Source: Segatella copri (GTDB lineage: Bacteria > Bacteroidota > Bacteroidia > Bacteroidales > Bacteroidaceae). From it: a DNA stretch of 64,000 nucleotides. The DNA is taken from positions 526,001-590,000 of the forward strand of contig NZ_CP137557.1 in assembly GCF_019249655.2 (NCBI RefSeq), read 5' to 3'. The notes under the pieces are model-generated. The model saw only the letters and a program-made list of their open reading frames with translations, was not told the origin of the DNA and did not search any database. The translations under genes were made by a program, and so were the position numbers. Position 1 is the first letter of the stretch. Every line of letters starts with the position of its first letter. This document shows, one piece after another, positions 24,064 through 32,412 of this stretch.

Positions 24064-24936
24064 ATGAACATATTTAAAAAGCTATTTGGTGGCCAAAAGA
24101 CTACTGAGGAAGTGAAACAGGAGAAGGAAAAAGACTTCGACATGGTGAAATATGATGGTGTTCGTGCTCTCCGCATGCATCAATTTGACCTTGCAGCCAA
24201 GTCTTTGGAACACGCTCTGCAGTTGAATGCCGAAGATTTGGAATGCCGCGACTATCTCTCGCAGGCTTACATCTCTATGGGCGACCTGCAGAAAGCCTAC
24301 GAGCAGTTGCAGATTCTCTCGGAAGCCCAGACCGACAACGTGGCGGTGTTGCTGCGTATGGCGGATGTGGCGTATATGATGGAGAACTATACTGCTATGT
24401 CGGAGGTATGCGATAAGGCACTTCACCTGGACACATCGAATCTGCAGACCTATCTCTGTTATGCCAAGGCTTGCCGGGGATTGGGCGAACCCATCCGTGC
24501 CGTGTCGATGCTGACTGAGGCGATAGGCAAGCGTGAGGATTTCTATGCCGCCCGATTGCTTCGTGGCAGCATCCTGTTGGATCAGGCTCAGCTTTCCGAG
24601 GCAGAACTCGATGCAACTTTCCTCTATGAGCATATTCCGGGCAACGAGGATGTGCTGTTACTGAAGGCTCGTGTAGAGAAGGCGCAGGGAAAGATGGAGG
24701 AGGCTGAACAGACCTACGGTAAGGTGATGGAGGTAAATCCTTTCTCTATTGATGCGTATCGCGAGCGCAGCGAGGTTCGCAGAAGTCTGGGTGATAGTGC
24801 CGGTGCTGCCGAGGATGAGGCTGCTGCCAAGGAAATGGGTGCCGAAATTCCGGAACCATCAGAGGGAATAGAGCAGAAAATCAAGGAGAAAATGCAGCAG
24901 ATGGACCCCTACAAGGTTTTCCATAACGAATACTGA
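24064..24936 (+). CDS. Tetratricopeptide-repeat protein
   Basis: 290 residues, no signal peptide, starting MNIFKKLFGG. From about residue 30 there are six to seven TPR-like helix pairs, for example FDLAAKSLEHALQLNAEDLE, YTAMSEVCDKALHLDTSNLQ and MEEAEQTYGKVMEVNPFS, each with the A8/A20/P32-type pattern. The C-terminus (EQKIKEKMQQMDPYKVFHNEY) is outside the repeats. TPR superhelices bind partner proteins; the partner is unknown. It has its own promoter and terminator and stands between the two AAA ATPase genes. Confidence 0.85.
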   Translation: MNIFKKLFGGQKTTEEVKQEKEKDFDMVKYDGVRALRMHQFDLAAKSLEHALQLNAEDLECRDYLSQAYISMGDLQKAYEQLQILSEAQTDNVAVLLRMADVAYMMENYTAMSEVCDKALHLDTSNLQTYLCYAKACRGLGEPIRAVSMLTEAIGKREDFYAARLLRGSILLDQAQLSEAELDATFLYEHIPGNEDVLLLKARVEKAQGKMEEAEQTYGKVMEVNPFSIDAYRERSEVRRSLGDSAGAAEDEAAAKEMGAEIPEPSEGIEQKIKEKMQQMDPYKVFHNEY

Positions 24937-24951
24937 ATAATAGAATTTCAT

Positions 24952-24999
24952 CTTTCTAACTGGAAAAAAATATTTTCCCAGTTGGAAAGATTATTTTTT
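24952..24999 (+). terminator. Terminator of the TPR gene
   Basis: CTTTCTAACTGG (24952-24963) pairs with CCAGTTGGAAAG (24978-24989), one G-T pair, followed by ATTATTTTTT. Confidence 0.75.
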
Positions 25000-25108
25000 G
25001 CAAGTAGTTCTATAACGGACAGAACCAATCGTCATCGGTCAAAACGGAAAGCCCAAAGCAACTTTTTCACGTATAAGACACGTAGATTGCGTTGAAAAAT
25101 GATGCTTG

Positions 25109-25194
25109 TCGTCTATAAACGATAGAATTGATGCGTTTTTATCGTCTATAAACGATAAAAAGTTGTTGTTTTTGTCGTCTATAAACGATAAAAT
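25109..25194 (+). repeat. 33-bp-period repeat array B, before a second AAA ATPase gene
   Basis: Three direct copies of TCGTCTATAAACGATA starting at 25109, 25142 and 25175, exactly 33 bp apart. Each contains the inverted pair TATCGT/ACGATA. The third copy sits between a TTTG and the -7 box. The array happens to be open in one frame (SSINDxxxxFL three times) because 33 is a multiple of three, but that frame starts only at TTG and the promoter lies after it. Confidence 0.92.
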
Positions 25195-25205
25195 GTGTAT
25201 CTTTG
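25171..25205 (+). promoter_or_regulatory. Promoter of the second AAA ATPase gene, overlapped by repeat 3
   Basis: TTTG at 25171-25174 and TATCTTTG at 25198-25205, spacer 23 bp (a little long). The third repeat of array B fills the spacer, so a protein bound to it would block RNA polymerase. Confidence 0.6.
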
Positions 25206-25234
25206 CACCGGATTCAGTAAAAAGAAAGGGAATT

Positions 25235-26491
25235 ATGACGAAGGATTTGATTAAATTACTGATAATTGAGTATCAGGCTTATGTTACTCAAGTAGAACTG
25301 GTTCATCGTGACGTAGAGCTCATGGATGGACTGAATTACGTGTTTGTAGGATTGAGACACGCAGGAAAATCGTATCTGATGTATCAGCGCATAGCACAGC
25401 TGCTGGAACAGGGGCATAAGCGGGAGGAAATCCTGTACTTCAACTTCGAGGATGACCGTATTGACTCCTTGGATGTGACCGACCTTGACCTGATAAAAAC
25501 CTGTTATGAAGAAATGTATGACAGTCGTCCTATCTTCTTTCTCGACGAGGTTCAGCTGGTAGATAGATGGGAAAAGTTTGCCCGCAGGTTAGCAGATCAG
25601 AAATATCAGGTTTACATCACGGGTAGTAATGCCAAGATGTTGAGCAGCGAGATCGCGACAACACTCGGTGGCAGGTACATGATACATGAGGTGTATCCCT
25701 ACTCCTTTGCCGAATATCTGAAGGCGAGCGGTATTGATGTAAAGGCAAAGAATGCCCTCTATACTTACGCTAAGGATATTGTAAGACTCTCTAATATCTA
25801 TTTCCAGCATGGAGGTTTGCCAGAGACTGTAGGGATGAAGGAACCAAGGTCGTGGATGAGCAATCTCTTCAGTAAAATCTTCTTCGGTGATTTGGTGGCT
25901 CGATATAAGATTCGTAACGACTATGCCCTGCGGGTAATGATTCGCAAGATGGCAGAAAGCGTGAAGCAGCCATTATCTTACAGCAGAATAGCCAGTATCG
26001 TGAGCAGTACAGGAAAAAAACTCAGTACGGATGCCACGATAGATTATGTTGGCTACATGGCTGACACCTGGCTCATTTTGCCGTATGAGAATTTGTTCGG
26101 AAAGTTGCAGGACAAGGAATCCAACCGCAAGTATTATTTTACGGACAATGGTTTGCTTCATCTTTTTCTTGTAGATGCAGACACTTCGTTGCTGGAAAAC
26201 ATAGTTGCCGTCATGCTCAGGCGGAAATATGGTGACGGCAGCTATTTCTGGAACAGCAGGAATGCCGAGGTGGATTTTGTGATTCCGGAAGAAGAATTGG
26301 CCATACAGGTTTCCTACTCTATGTCAGATCCCGATACTTTTCGGCGGGAGACAGATGGGCTGATCAGGCTTTCTTCTGTCCAGAATGTCAAGCGGATGAT
26401 TGTTGTGACAAAGGACGAGGAGGATATTGTAGAGAAGGATGGTTGCCGCATAGAGATAATCCCTCTATGGAAATGGCTGCTGGAATTCTGA
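25235..26491 (+). CDS. AAA ATPase with DUF4143-like C-terminus
   Basis: 418 residues from ATG 25235. A longer frame from TTG 25106 runs through the repeat array and promoter, so it was rejected. Walker A is GLRHAGKS (39-46), Walker B is IFFLDEVQLVD (100-110), and ITGSNAKMLSSEIATTLGGR follows, a segment typical of this class. The DUF4143-like part spans about 205-415 and has FWNSRNAEVDFVI, resembling part of a PD-(D/E)xK core. It is a distant paralogue of the ATPase at 22248-23573. The class is amplified in Bacteroidales but has no firm function. A-rich leader AAAGAAAGGGAATT precedes the ATG, and a terminator follows at 26501-26537. Confidence 0.9.
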   Translation: MTKDLIKLLIIEYQAYVTQVELVHRDVELMDGLNYVFVGLRHAGKSYLMYQRIAQLLEQGHKREEILYFNFEDDRIDSLDVTDLDLIKTCYEEMYDSRPIFFLDEVQLVDRWEKFARRLADQKYQVYITGSNAKMLSSEIATTLGGRYMIHEVYPYSFAEYLKASGIDVKAKNALYTYAKDIVRLSNIYFQHGGLPETVGMKEPRSWMSNLFSKIFFGDLVARYKIRNDYALRVMIRKMAESVKQPLSYSRIASIVSSTGKKLSTDATIDYVGYMADTWLILPYENLFGKLQDKESNRKYYFTDNGLLHLFLVDADTSLLENIVAVMLRRKYGDGSYFWNSRNAEVDFVIPEEELAIQVSYSMSDPDTFRRETDGLIRLSSVQNVKRMIVVTKDEEDIVEKDGCRIEIIPLWKWLLEF

Positions 26492-26500
26492 TAACAGACA

Positions 26501-26537
26501 AAAAGGCTGAACTTCGGGTTAGGAAGTTCAGCCTTTT
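26501..26537. terminator. Bidirectional terminator
   Basis: AAAAGGCTGAACTTC (26501-26515) pairs with GAAGTTCAGCCTTTT (26523-26537), a perfect 15-bp stem with A and T tails, between convergent genes ending at 26491 and 26573. Confidence 0.85.
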
Positions 26538-26572
26538 GCTTATTTGTGATTTCAGGAAAATATAAAACTATT

Positions 26573-29143
26573 CTATCTGATACCATTATCTCTATCGCTA
26601 TTGTTCAGCTTACGGCTGCCTGTATGGTATCTGCGGCCATGGCTGAAGTTGAAGCTGGCAGTAAAGACAAGCATGTTGCCCTGGTCAGCAAGGCGTACCT
26701 TGTTCTTCTGCTGCACATACTTGTTGAAAAGTTCATCCTTATACACGCAGCCATGAGGATAGAATACGAATAATCCGAGAATGCCAAACTGCCAGTTCTT
26801 ATAACTGTAGGTTACGGCAAGATTGGAGGTAGGCTCTCCGCCATTTGTCTTTTCTCCCCAAAAACTCTTTTCCACCTTATAGGCACCATAGCCAATGTTC
26901 CAATTGCCCGTCATGTACCGAATTTCTGCTCCATAACTGAAGTATTTGAACTCGTGGGAATAATCCAAACCCTTTGTCTTGACATTCTGATACTCGCACA
27001 TAAGGTTCAAATCCAGATGATCCTTGATGAGGTGAACTTCTGGAGTCAACAGCAGGTGCTTGTAATCATGACTCTTCTGATTCTCCGGTTTGCTCACAAA
27101 GAGATAAGAGCCATCCTCCCGCTTTTCGGGCAAGATAGAAGTGGCTATAGGCTTGTCGTAATACGTCCAGTTTCCCTCCAGGTACACAGACATCAGCGGA
27201 ATGTTCCAGGAAGCCGACAAGGTATTGTTGTAGCCGGTAAATGGCTTCAGACCGCTATTGCCGTCACGCGCCTCAAAGCTGTTGGAATATTGGCGCAACT
27301 CGCTCAAGTCGGAAAGGCTTGGGATGTCTGACGTGATTTTGCTGCTCCATTTAAAACTCAGATGGTCGCTAGCCTTTGCCTGTAATGTTACCTGTGGTCG
27401 AAACAGCCATTTGCTGTATCCGTTCTCCCCCTGATGGATGGAAGACCTGGTTGCGCCAACTCCCACCTGATAACTGAACCACTTCTGCTGTCCCTGTAGC
27501 TGGGTGAAAAGATAGAGATTGCTGTACTTCAATTCCGTATCAGCATTACTGCTTCCCACATAGATGTTATCTGTGTGGCTGATATTATATTGTCCACCTA
27601 CCGATAAAGCCATCTGTTTCCAGTTCTTGCTGTATGTTCCTTCACCAATAAGAGAGCGCTTTCTACCAGTTGCATCATAACTGTAATCGGTCAGCGGAGC
27701 GTTCTTTACAGATTCATCCGGCGATTTGTTGAACGTATATTCCCTCATACGATATTGGTAATCTGTGCCGATGTAAGTACCCACCAGGTTCAGAGCCAGG
27801 TTCTGGTCATGGGGCATGTTGAGCGAATAATAAATGTCCAGAGATGGAATCTGCTCCAGCATTTTTCTGTTGTTTTGCAGATATTGATTTGCCTTGCCGC
27901 TTTCCTGATAAAGCTGGTTCATGCCTCTCACAGGACTGTTGTGATTGTAGAAATTCAACCGTACATTCAATGTATATTTGTCTGGCTCACTAAGATTATA
28001 ACCCAATTGTACATTATTAGTGGTGTATAGGAACGGAGAATCATAACCTAAATAATTGCGATGTAGAGTTTCTCCTGTGGGCAGATGATAAGTACCGAGA
28101 CTCTCATAGCTTCGTTCCTCTACCGAGCGATAGGAGAAACTGTAGTTGATGCTGAATTCCGATTTCTTCACATTGTATTTGAAATAACCGTCGCTATTAT
28201 TGAAACCTGCCTTGGTGCCTTGCATCGTAGAAACTCCACCCACATAACCGGCATAGCGTCGGCGGACCTGGTAGTTGATGACTGCATCCAGATTGCTGTC
28301 TCCATATTTGAGTCCTGGAACATTGATGAATTCCACCTTTGTAACTTCATCCGGCTGTAAAGCCAATACATCTTGCATGCTAGCCTTGACATCGTTGATG
28401 CGTATTTGCACATCTCCGCCCTTTAATGACAGAACTTTGCGTTCTGCTCGATTTACGATAATGGTAGGCAAAGACAAGTTGTCCAACAGATCATAACCAT
28501 TGGAAGCCGTTTTCACCTGCTCTTTTGTAGGGAAGATGATTTGTCTATCTACTTTTTCTACAACCCTTGCGGCTTCAACGGTCACACCTTTCAACAGGTA
28601 TGAATTCGCCTGCATCCTCACATTTCCGATACGGGCAATAGGTACCAGCTTGCAAATGGTCTTATAGCCTACAAAAGAAACCTTCATGAGGACCTGCTTC
28701 TGCTGGCAGGGGATGACGAAATCGCCATTGGCGTTGCTCACGCCTCCACAGAGAAAGGAGGAATCCTTCGGGTTGAGCAGCTGGATGTTGGCGAATTCTA
28801 CAGGAAGATTGTGATTGTCTATCAGTCTGCCTATCAGCTTGCGCTCGCTCTTGCGTATGCACTCCACGGTGATGAGGCTGTCGCCCACGGTCATCTGCAT
28901 CGGATAGAAACCGATTACCTTGTGGATGGCATCGGGAATATTGGCTGTCTTCACGTTCTGGGTAACCGTGAAATCCTCCAGTTCGTTGTAGATGAAGCTG
29001 ATTTTGTAGCGCTTGGAAGCCTTGTCGAGGTCGATGAGGACGTCCGACATGCTGCGGTTGTGATAGTTGCGCTGGATGTGCTGTGCGCTCATCGCCAGGG
29101 CGAACGTGCACAGCAGGAATATGATGGCTGAAAATCTTCTCAT
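26573..29143 (-). CDS. STN/carboxypeptidase-regulatory outer-membrane beta-barrel protein
   Basis: 856 residues from ATG 29143. A signal peptide (MRRFSAIIFLLCTFALAMSA), an STN-like domain (about 25-95, SMSDVLIDLDKASKRYKISFIY), a CarboxypepD_reg-like fold (about 100-175, LIGRLIDNHNLPVEFANIQL), a plug-like region (about 195-310) and a barrel follow. It is the paralogue of the protein at 15392-17944 in domain order. It follows an ECF sigma and FecR-like gene, so it is probably the effector or sensor of that system. The in-frame ATG at 29182 lies inside a dispersed TTTGAAC-type repeat and was not used as start. Confidence 0.87.
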   Translation of the reverse strand: MRRFSAIIFLLCTFALAMSAQHIQRNYHNRSMSDVLIDLDKASKRYKISFIYNELEDFTVTQNVKTANIPDAIHKVIGFYPMQMTVGDSLITVECIRKSERKLIGRLIDNHNLPVEFANIQLLNPKDSSFLCGGVSNANGDFVIPCQQKQVLMKVSFVGYKTICKLVPIARIGNVRMQANSYLLKGVTVEAARVVEKVDRQIIFPTKEQVKTASNGYDLLDNLSLPTIIVNRAERKVLSLKGGDVQIRINDVKASMQDVLALQPDEVTKVEFINVPGLKYGDSNLDAVINYQVRRRYAGYVGGVSTMQGTKAGFNNSDGYFKYNVKKSEFSINYSFSYRSVEERSYESLGTYHLPTGETLHRNYLGYDSPFLYTTNNVQLGYNLSEPDKYTLNVRLNFYNHNSPVRGMNQLYQESGKANQYLQNNRKMLEQIPSLDIYYSLNMPHDQNLALNLVGTYIGTDYQYRMREYTFNKSPDESVKNAPLTDYSYDATGRKRSLIGEGTYSKNWKQMALSVGGQYNISHTDNIYVGSSNADTELKYSNLYLFTQLQGQQKWFSYQVGVGATRSSIHQGENGYSKWLFRPQVTLQAKASDHLSFKWSSKITSDIPSLSDLSELRQYSNSFEARDGNSGLKPFTGYNNTLSASWNIPLMSVYLEGNWTYYDKPIATSILPEKREDGSYLFVSKPENQKSHDYKHLLLTPEVHLIKDHLDLNLMCEYQNVKTKGLDYSHEFKYFSYGAEIRYMTGNWNIGYGAYKVEKSFWGEKTNGGEPTSNLAVTYSYKNWQFGILGLFVFYPHGCVYKDELFNKYVQQKNKVRLADQGNMLVFTASFNFSHGRRYHTGSRKLNNSDRDNGIR

Positions 29144-29157
29144 AATGATACTTTTTA

Positions 29158-29197
29158 ACTTTGAACTTTGAGCTTTGAACATTGAACTTTATGATTA
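29158..29197. repeat. 40-bp heptad-type dispersed repeat, copy 1
   Basis: A 40-bp stretch made of TTTGAAC/TTTGAGC-like heptamers, ending in TTTATGATTA. It is identical to 31911-31950. Both copies lie just upstream of a minus-strand gene and can be misread as its first codons (MFKAQSSK). Confidence 0.85.
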
Positions 29198-29239
29198 CTT
29201 TGAGAGTCGATAATATTATGCTTACTTTTGATAAGCTTG

Positions 29240-29890
29240 TTATTTTACAATCAGCTTGTTTTGTTGCAATTCGATGTTTACGTTCTCGAATTGGTTCAGT
29301 TCTTTTACGATGTTCTCGATGCTCGAATGACTGTTCCATTCGTAATAGAGGCGGAGGGTCTTGTCCTCGTTATTCTCAAACTTCACTTGTAAATCATAAT
29401 AAGAAGCAATCTCTGAAATCATCTGCTCGAAAGCCACATTCTCGAAAGTCTTGTGAATGGCTGGCTTTTCTGGTTTCGGATGAGTCAGGGAATCCTTTGC
29501 TGCTACCTGCTTTGCGGAATCTGATTTTATGGCTTCCGGATGAGTGTCTGCGGTTACCTGGGTTGGTTCCTGGCTGCGCTTGATGTAAGTATGGATTGCG
29601 GCAAAGGCAATACCCGAAATCAAGACAAAGCCGGCGATGGATGCTGCCAGTTTACGCCAGGAAGTTATAGGATGAGTTGCTTCTTCCTGAAGTTGATGCT
29701 CCTGGTTGAATTTCTCCCATTCCTCATCTACATTAATAATAGGAGAGGGGCTTTCAAGTGCAGAATCCACTTCTACCATCGTCTGATAGAGTTTTCGGCA
29801 TTCCTCATCCTGCAATATTTCACGAATCTCCTCATCAGAATACTTCTCCTGATGGTCGATGATATCCAGTATTTTTTCAAACTTGTCCAT
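29240..29890 (-). CDS. FecR-like protein with DUF4974-type C-terminus, lacking most of the FecR domain
   Basis: 216 residues. A cytoplasmic acidic N-terminus (about 1-75), one membrane helix (about 82-102, KLAASIAGFVLISGIAFAAI), a low-complexity linker with repeated KPE/KDS-type residues and a C-terminal STN-like DUF4974 domain (about 145-216, NVAFEQMISEIASYYDLQV). It is about 130 residues shorter than the FecR-like protein at 18437-19486, mainly because the central FecR beta domain is missing. It lies 10 bp after the sigma gene, so it is presumably that factor's membrane regulator. Confidence 0.85.
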   Translation of the reverse strand: MDKFEKILDIIDHQEKYSDEEIREILQDEECRKLYQTMVEVDSALESPSPIINVDEEWEKFNQEHQLQEEATHPITSWRKLAASIAGFVLISGIAFAAIHTYIKRSQEPTQVTADTHPEAIKSDSAKQVAAKDSLTHPKPEKPAIHKTFENVAFEQMISEIASYYDLQVKFENNEDKTLRLYYEWNSHSSIENIVKELNQFENVNIELQQNKLIVK

Positions 29891-29900
29891 AATAAATCTG

Positions 29901-30467
29901 CTAAGGGTTAAACTTTTGCTTTAATTTTCTGATGCCTTGCGCCAGATGCTTATAAACTGCCACTTCGCTGATGCCCAATTCCGTAGCAATCTCCCGATAT
30001 TTCAGTTTCTGCCGAAAACGGAGATCGAGTACCTTGCGGGTTTGTGGCGTGAGTTCAGCATTCATATAAGCCAGAATTGCCTCGTACTTTTCGGTCTCCC
30101 TGTCTATTTCGGCAATCGTCGCTTCCAGGGGAGCTATCGAAGGCGAAGTATCGGCTTTCAGGAGATGATGAACCCGGTCTTTCATCTTCTGTCGGCTCAA
30201 CAGGTTGAGGCATTTATGGCGCACACACACCAGAAGGTAGCTCCCGGCGTTGGCGGAAGGCAGGGGCGGTTCGCTGGCTATTGTCTTGTCGTTAGCCGTC
30301 TCGTTATCAAGACCCAGTTGAGTCTTTCCGTCGAGCACATCGGCAAAGACTTCGCTCACCACATCCTTGCTGGCTGCATCATCCTTCAGAAGTACCCTGG
30401 CCAATTGGTACATCCTCAGATAATGCTGCCGGAAGAGCTGTTCTATCGTTTCTTTGTTTATTTGCAT
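29901..30467 (-). CDS. ECF-family RNA polymerase sigma factor
   Basis: 188 residues. Region 2 at about 10-80 (YLRMYQLARVLLKDDAASKDVVSEVFADVL) and region 4 at about 125-185 (LKYREIATELGISEVAVYKHLAQGIRKL). A spacer of about 25 residues in the region 2/4 linker carries repeated TxxxETANDK-type residues. It heads the sigma, FecR-like, receptor order typical of Bacteroidota surface-signalling systems. No clean consensus promoter was seen upstream, which fits possible self-activation. Confidence 0.92.
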   Translation of the reverse strand: MQINKETIEQLFRQHYLRMYQLARVLLKDDAASKDVVSEVFADVLDGKTQLGLDNETANDKTIASEPPLPSANAGSYLLVCVRHKCLNLLSRQKMKDRVHHLLKADTSPSIAPLEATIAEIDRETEKYEAILAYMNAELTPQTRKVLDLRFRQKLKYREIATELGISEVAVYKHLAQGIRKLKQKFNP

Positions 30468-30570
30468 TACTTTATTTCTTTTCTTTTGCCTATATTACAA
30501 TCGAATTTTCATTTTCCTAACCCTTAGCAGAATATTTTTTAATGCAAATTATTAAAACGTCAAAAATACC

Positions 30571-31899
30571 CTATCGGACTTGCTCCTTCTTCAGATGCTT
30601 GTAAAGCCACAGGAAGGCGGGAATGAGGAAGAGATCTGCCATGACCCACGCCACAGGGTCGCCGAAGCAGACACCCGTCCACGCCAGGGCAGGTACCAGC
30701 CAGAGACTCACACCGCATCTCGCTATCATTTCCATCACGCCACTCAGCATCGAGAGATTGCTGTAACCCAAGCCCTGGATGCTGTAGCGCAGGATGGTGA
30801 GCAAGCCCAGACAAGGATAGAAATAGTTGGCTATGCGCATAAACTGGGCAGCATAAGTCACCACCTCCGCCTCGCCCTTATCCACGAAGAGCATCATCAT
30901 CTCGTCGGCAAACGGATAGATGAGCAAGAAGGTGAAGACGAAATAAACCAGCATCATCCTGATGGAAGCCCTTACGCCCTGACCGATACGCTCCAGTTTC
31001 CGGGCACCCAGGTTCTGACCGCAATAGGTAGCCATCGCCACGCCGAGGTTCTCGAAAACGCAGGTAAAGAGATATTTGATGCGCATAGAGGCAGTAAATG
31101 CCGCCACATAAACCGTTCCCAGAGCGTTGTTCGCACTCTGGAGCATGATGAGGCCGATGGCGGTAATGGAGAACTGCAGACCCATCGGAACGCCGTTGTT
31201 CAGCAGAATGCTTACCTTCTTGTTGTCGAATTTCCTTTCCTCACCCTTCGGAATCAGAATCTGCATCTTCTTTTTGATAAACCAGATACAGAGCAGCACG
31301 GAAATGCCCTGCGAGAGCCAGGTGGCAATGCCTGCACCCTCTACGCCCAGTCCCATGCCGAGGATCAGAATGCCATCGAGAATGATGTTGATAACGGAAG
31401 CTGTGATGAGGAAATAGAAAGGCTGTTTCGAGTTGCCCAGGGCACGGATCTGACCGGAGAGCAGATTGTAGCCAATGGTGAAAGGAATCGCCGCAAACTG
31501 CAGCATCAGGAAGATGTAGGCATCATCGAACACCTCCTTCGGCGTATTCACCAGGTGCAGAATCTTTCCGCAGAAGATGCAGGAAAGAAAGGTGATGACC
31601 ACGGCAAATACCACGGCAATGCGGATGCTGTTGCTCACGTAAGTCCGCATCTTGGCGTAATCCCTGGCGCCGAAAGCCTGGGCGATAGGGATGGCAAAAC
31701 CGGCACAGGAACCGTTGCAGAAGCCCATGATGAGGAACATGATGGAGCTGGATGCGCCAACAGCCGCAAGAGCTCCCACGCCAATCCATCTTCCCACGAT
31801 GGCGGCATCGATGATGAGATACATCTGCTGAAGGATGTAACCTAGGATTAGTGGAATCGCAAATTTGATGATGGCTCGCAAGGGCGAACCTACAGTCAT
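30571..31899 (-). CDS. MATE-family multidrug efflux transporter
   Basis: 442 residues from ATG 31899 (MTVGSPLRAIIKFAIPLILG). An earlier in-frame ATG at 31935 lies in the 40-bp dispersed repeat and is unlikely. Twelve predicted membrane helices form two six-helix MatE halves (about 10-220 and 240-430). The first carries QQMYLIIDAAIVGRWIG, a typical opening of DinF/NorM-like transporters, and AGxxxPIAQAFGA follows. Such proteins export cationic drugs in exchange for Na+ or H+. Substrate and coupling ion are not apparent. It stands alone on its strand after the sigma operon. Confidence 0.93.
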   Translation of the reverse strand: MTVGSPLRAIIKFAIPLILGYILQQMYLIIDAAIVGRWIGVGALAAVGASSSIMFLIMGFCNGSCAGFAIPIAQAFGARDYAKMRTYVSNSIRIAVVFAVVITFLSCIFCGKILHLVNTPKEVFDDAYIFLMLQFAAIPFTIGYNLLSGQIRALGNSKQPFYFLITASVINIILDGILILGMGLGVEGAGIATWLSQGISVLLCIWFIKKKMQILIPKGEERKFDNKKVSILLNNGVPMGLQFSITAIGLIMLQSANNALGTVYVAAFTASMRIKYLFTCVFENLGVAMATYCGQNLGARKLERIGQGVRASIRMMLVYFVFTFLLIYPFADEMMMLFVDKGEAEVVTYAAQFMRIANYFYPCLGLLTILRYSIQGLGYSNLSMLSGVMEMIARCGVSLWLVPALAWTGVCFGDPVAWVMADLFLIPAFLWLYKHLKKEQVR

Positions 31900-31910
31900 G
31901 TCGTTTGTTG

Positions 31911-31950
31911 ACTTTGAACTTTGAGCTTTGAACATTGAACTTTATGATTA
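31911..31950. repeat. 40-bp heptad-type dispersed repeat, copy 2
   Basis: Identical over 40 bp to 29158-29197. It lies in the leader of the MATE transporter gene. Confidence 0.85.
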
Positions 31951-31995
31951 GTTTTTGTTATCCTAGAAATATAAAAAAGGAGGAGGATGCACTCT

Positions 31996-32397
31996 TTATT
32001 TGAGCGCATCTCCTATCTTCTGTTTGATTTGTGCCATTTTGTTGCGGCGCTCGATGGAGAACGTATCTCCGTGTGCTTCCACGTAATCGAAGAGCATGAA
32101 CGCCTTGTTCAGCAGTTCATCTCTTGCGGGCTGCCCCACCATGTCAGCCTCGTGATAGTAGAGTTCGGCAAGCATATCCATCTTGGAGAGTCGCTTCTCC
32201 TCGTCGTCGATACCTGCCATTGCTTTCATCACATCCTCAATGGTGGCGATGCTGTAGAAGGCATAAGGGCCCACGTATTGGTCGTAGAGTTCCTTAATCT
32301 TCTCACGTCTCACCTCCACCTCTTTCTTTTCGAGCATTCTTTCGAGTGCCGCCATAAACTCGCGAATCAGTCGCTGTATGTAGTCTCGTTGTAGCAT
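31996..32397 (-). CDS. Conserved hypothetical protein, DUF6483-like
   Basis: 133 residues, all helical, no membrane segment (MLQRDYIQRLIREFMAALERML...). It resembles a small family found in Firmicutes and Bacteroidota (DUF6483-type) whose function is unknown. It begins 15 bp after the stop of the helicase on the same strand, so the two are probably cotranscribed. Confidence 0.75.
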   Translation of the reverse strand: MLQRDYIQRLIREFMAALERMLEKKEVEVRREKIKELYDQYVGPYAFYSIATIEDVMKAMAGIDDEEKRLSKMDMLAELYYHEADMVGQPARDELLNKAFMLFDYVEAHGDTFSIERRNKMAQIKQKIGDALK

Positions 32398-32412
32398 AAA
32401 ATAGTCTTTATT

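Noticed and set aside
25106..25234. N-terminal extension SSINDxxxxFL x3 of the ATPase
   Set aside because: It starts only at TTG, runs through the promoter, and its regularity follows from the DNA repeat period of 33 bp. The real start is ATG 25235.
30580..31845. 421-codon plus-strand frame opposite the MATE gene
   Set aside because: Composition (His, Glu, Asp-rich) is typical of an antisense shadow of a membrane-protein gene; the MATE gene is clear.
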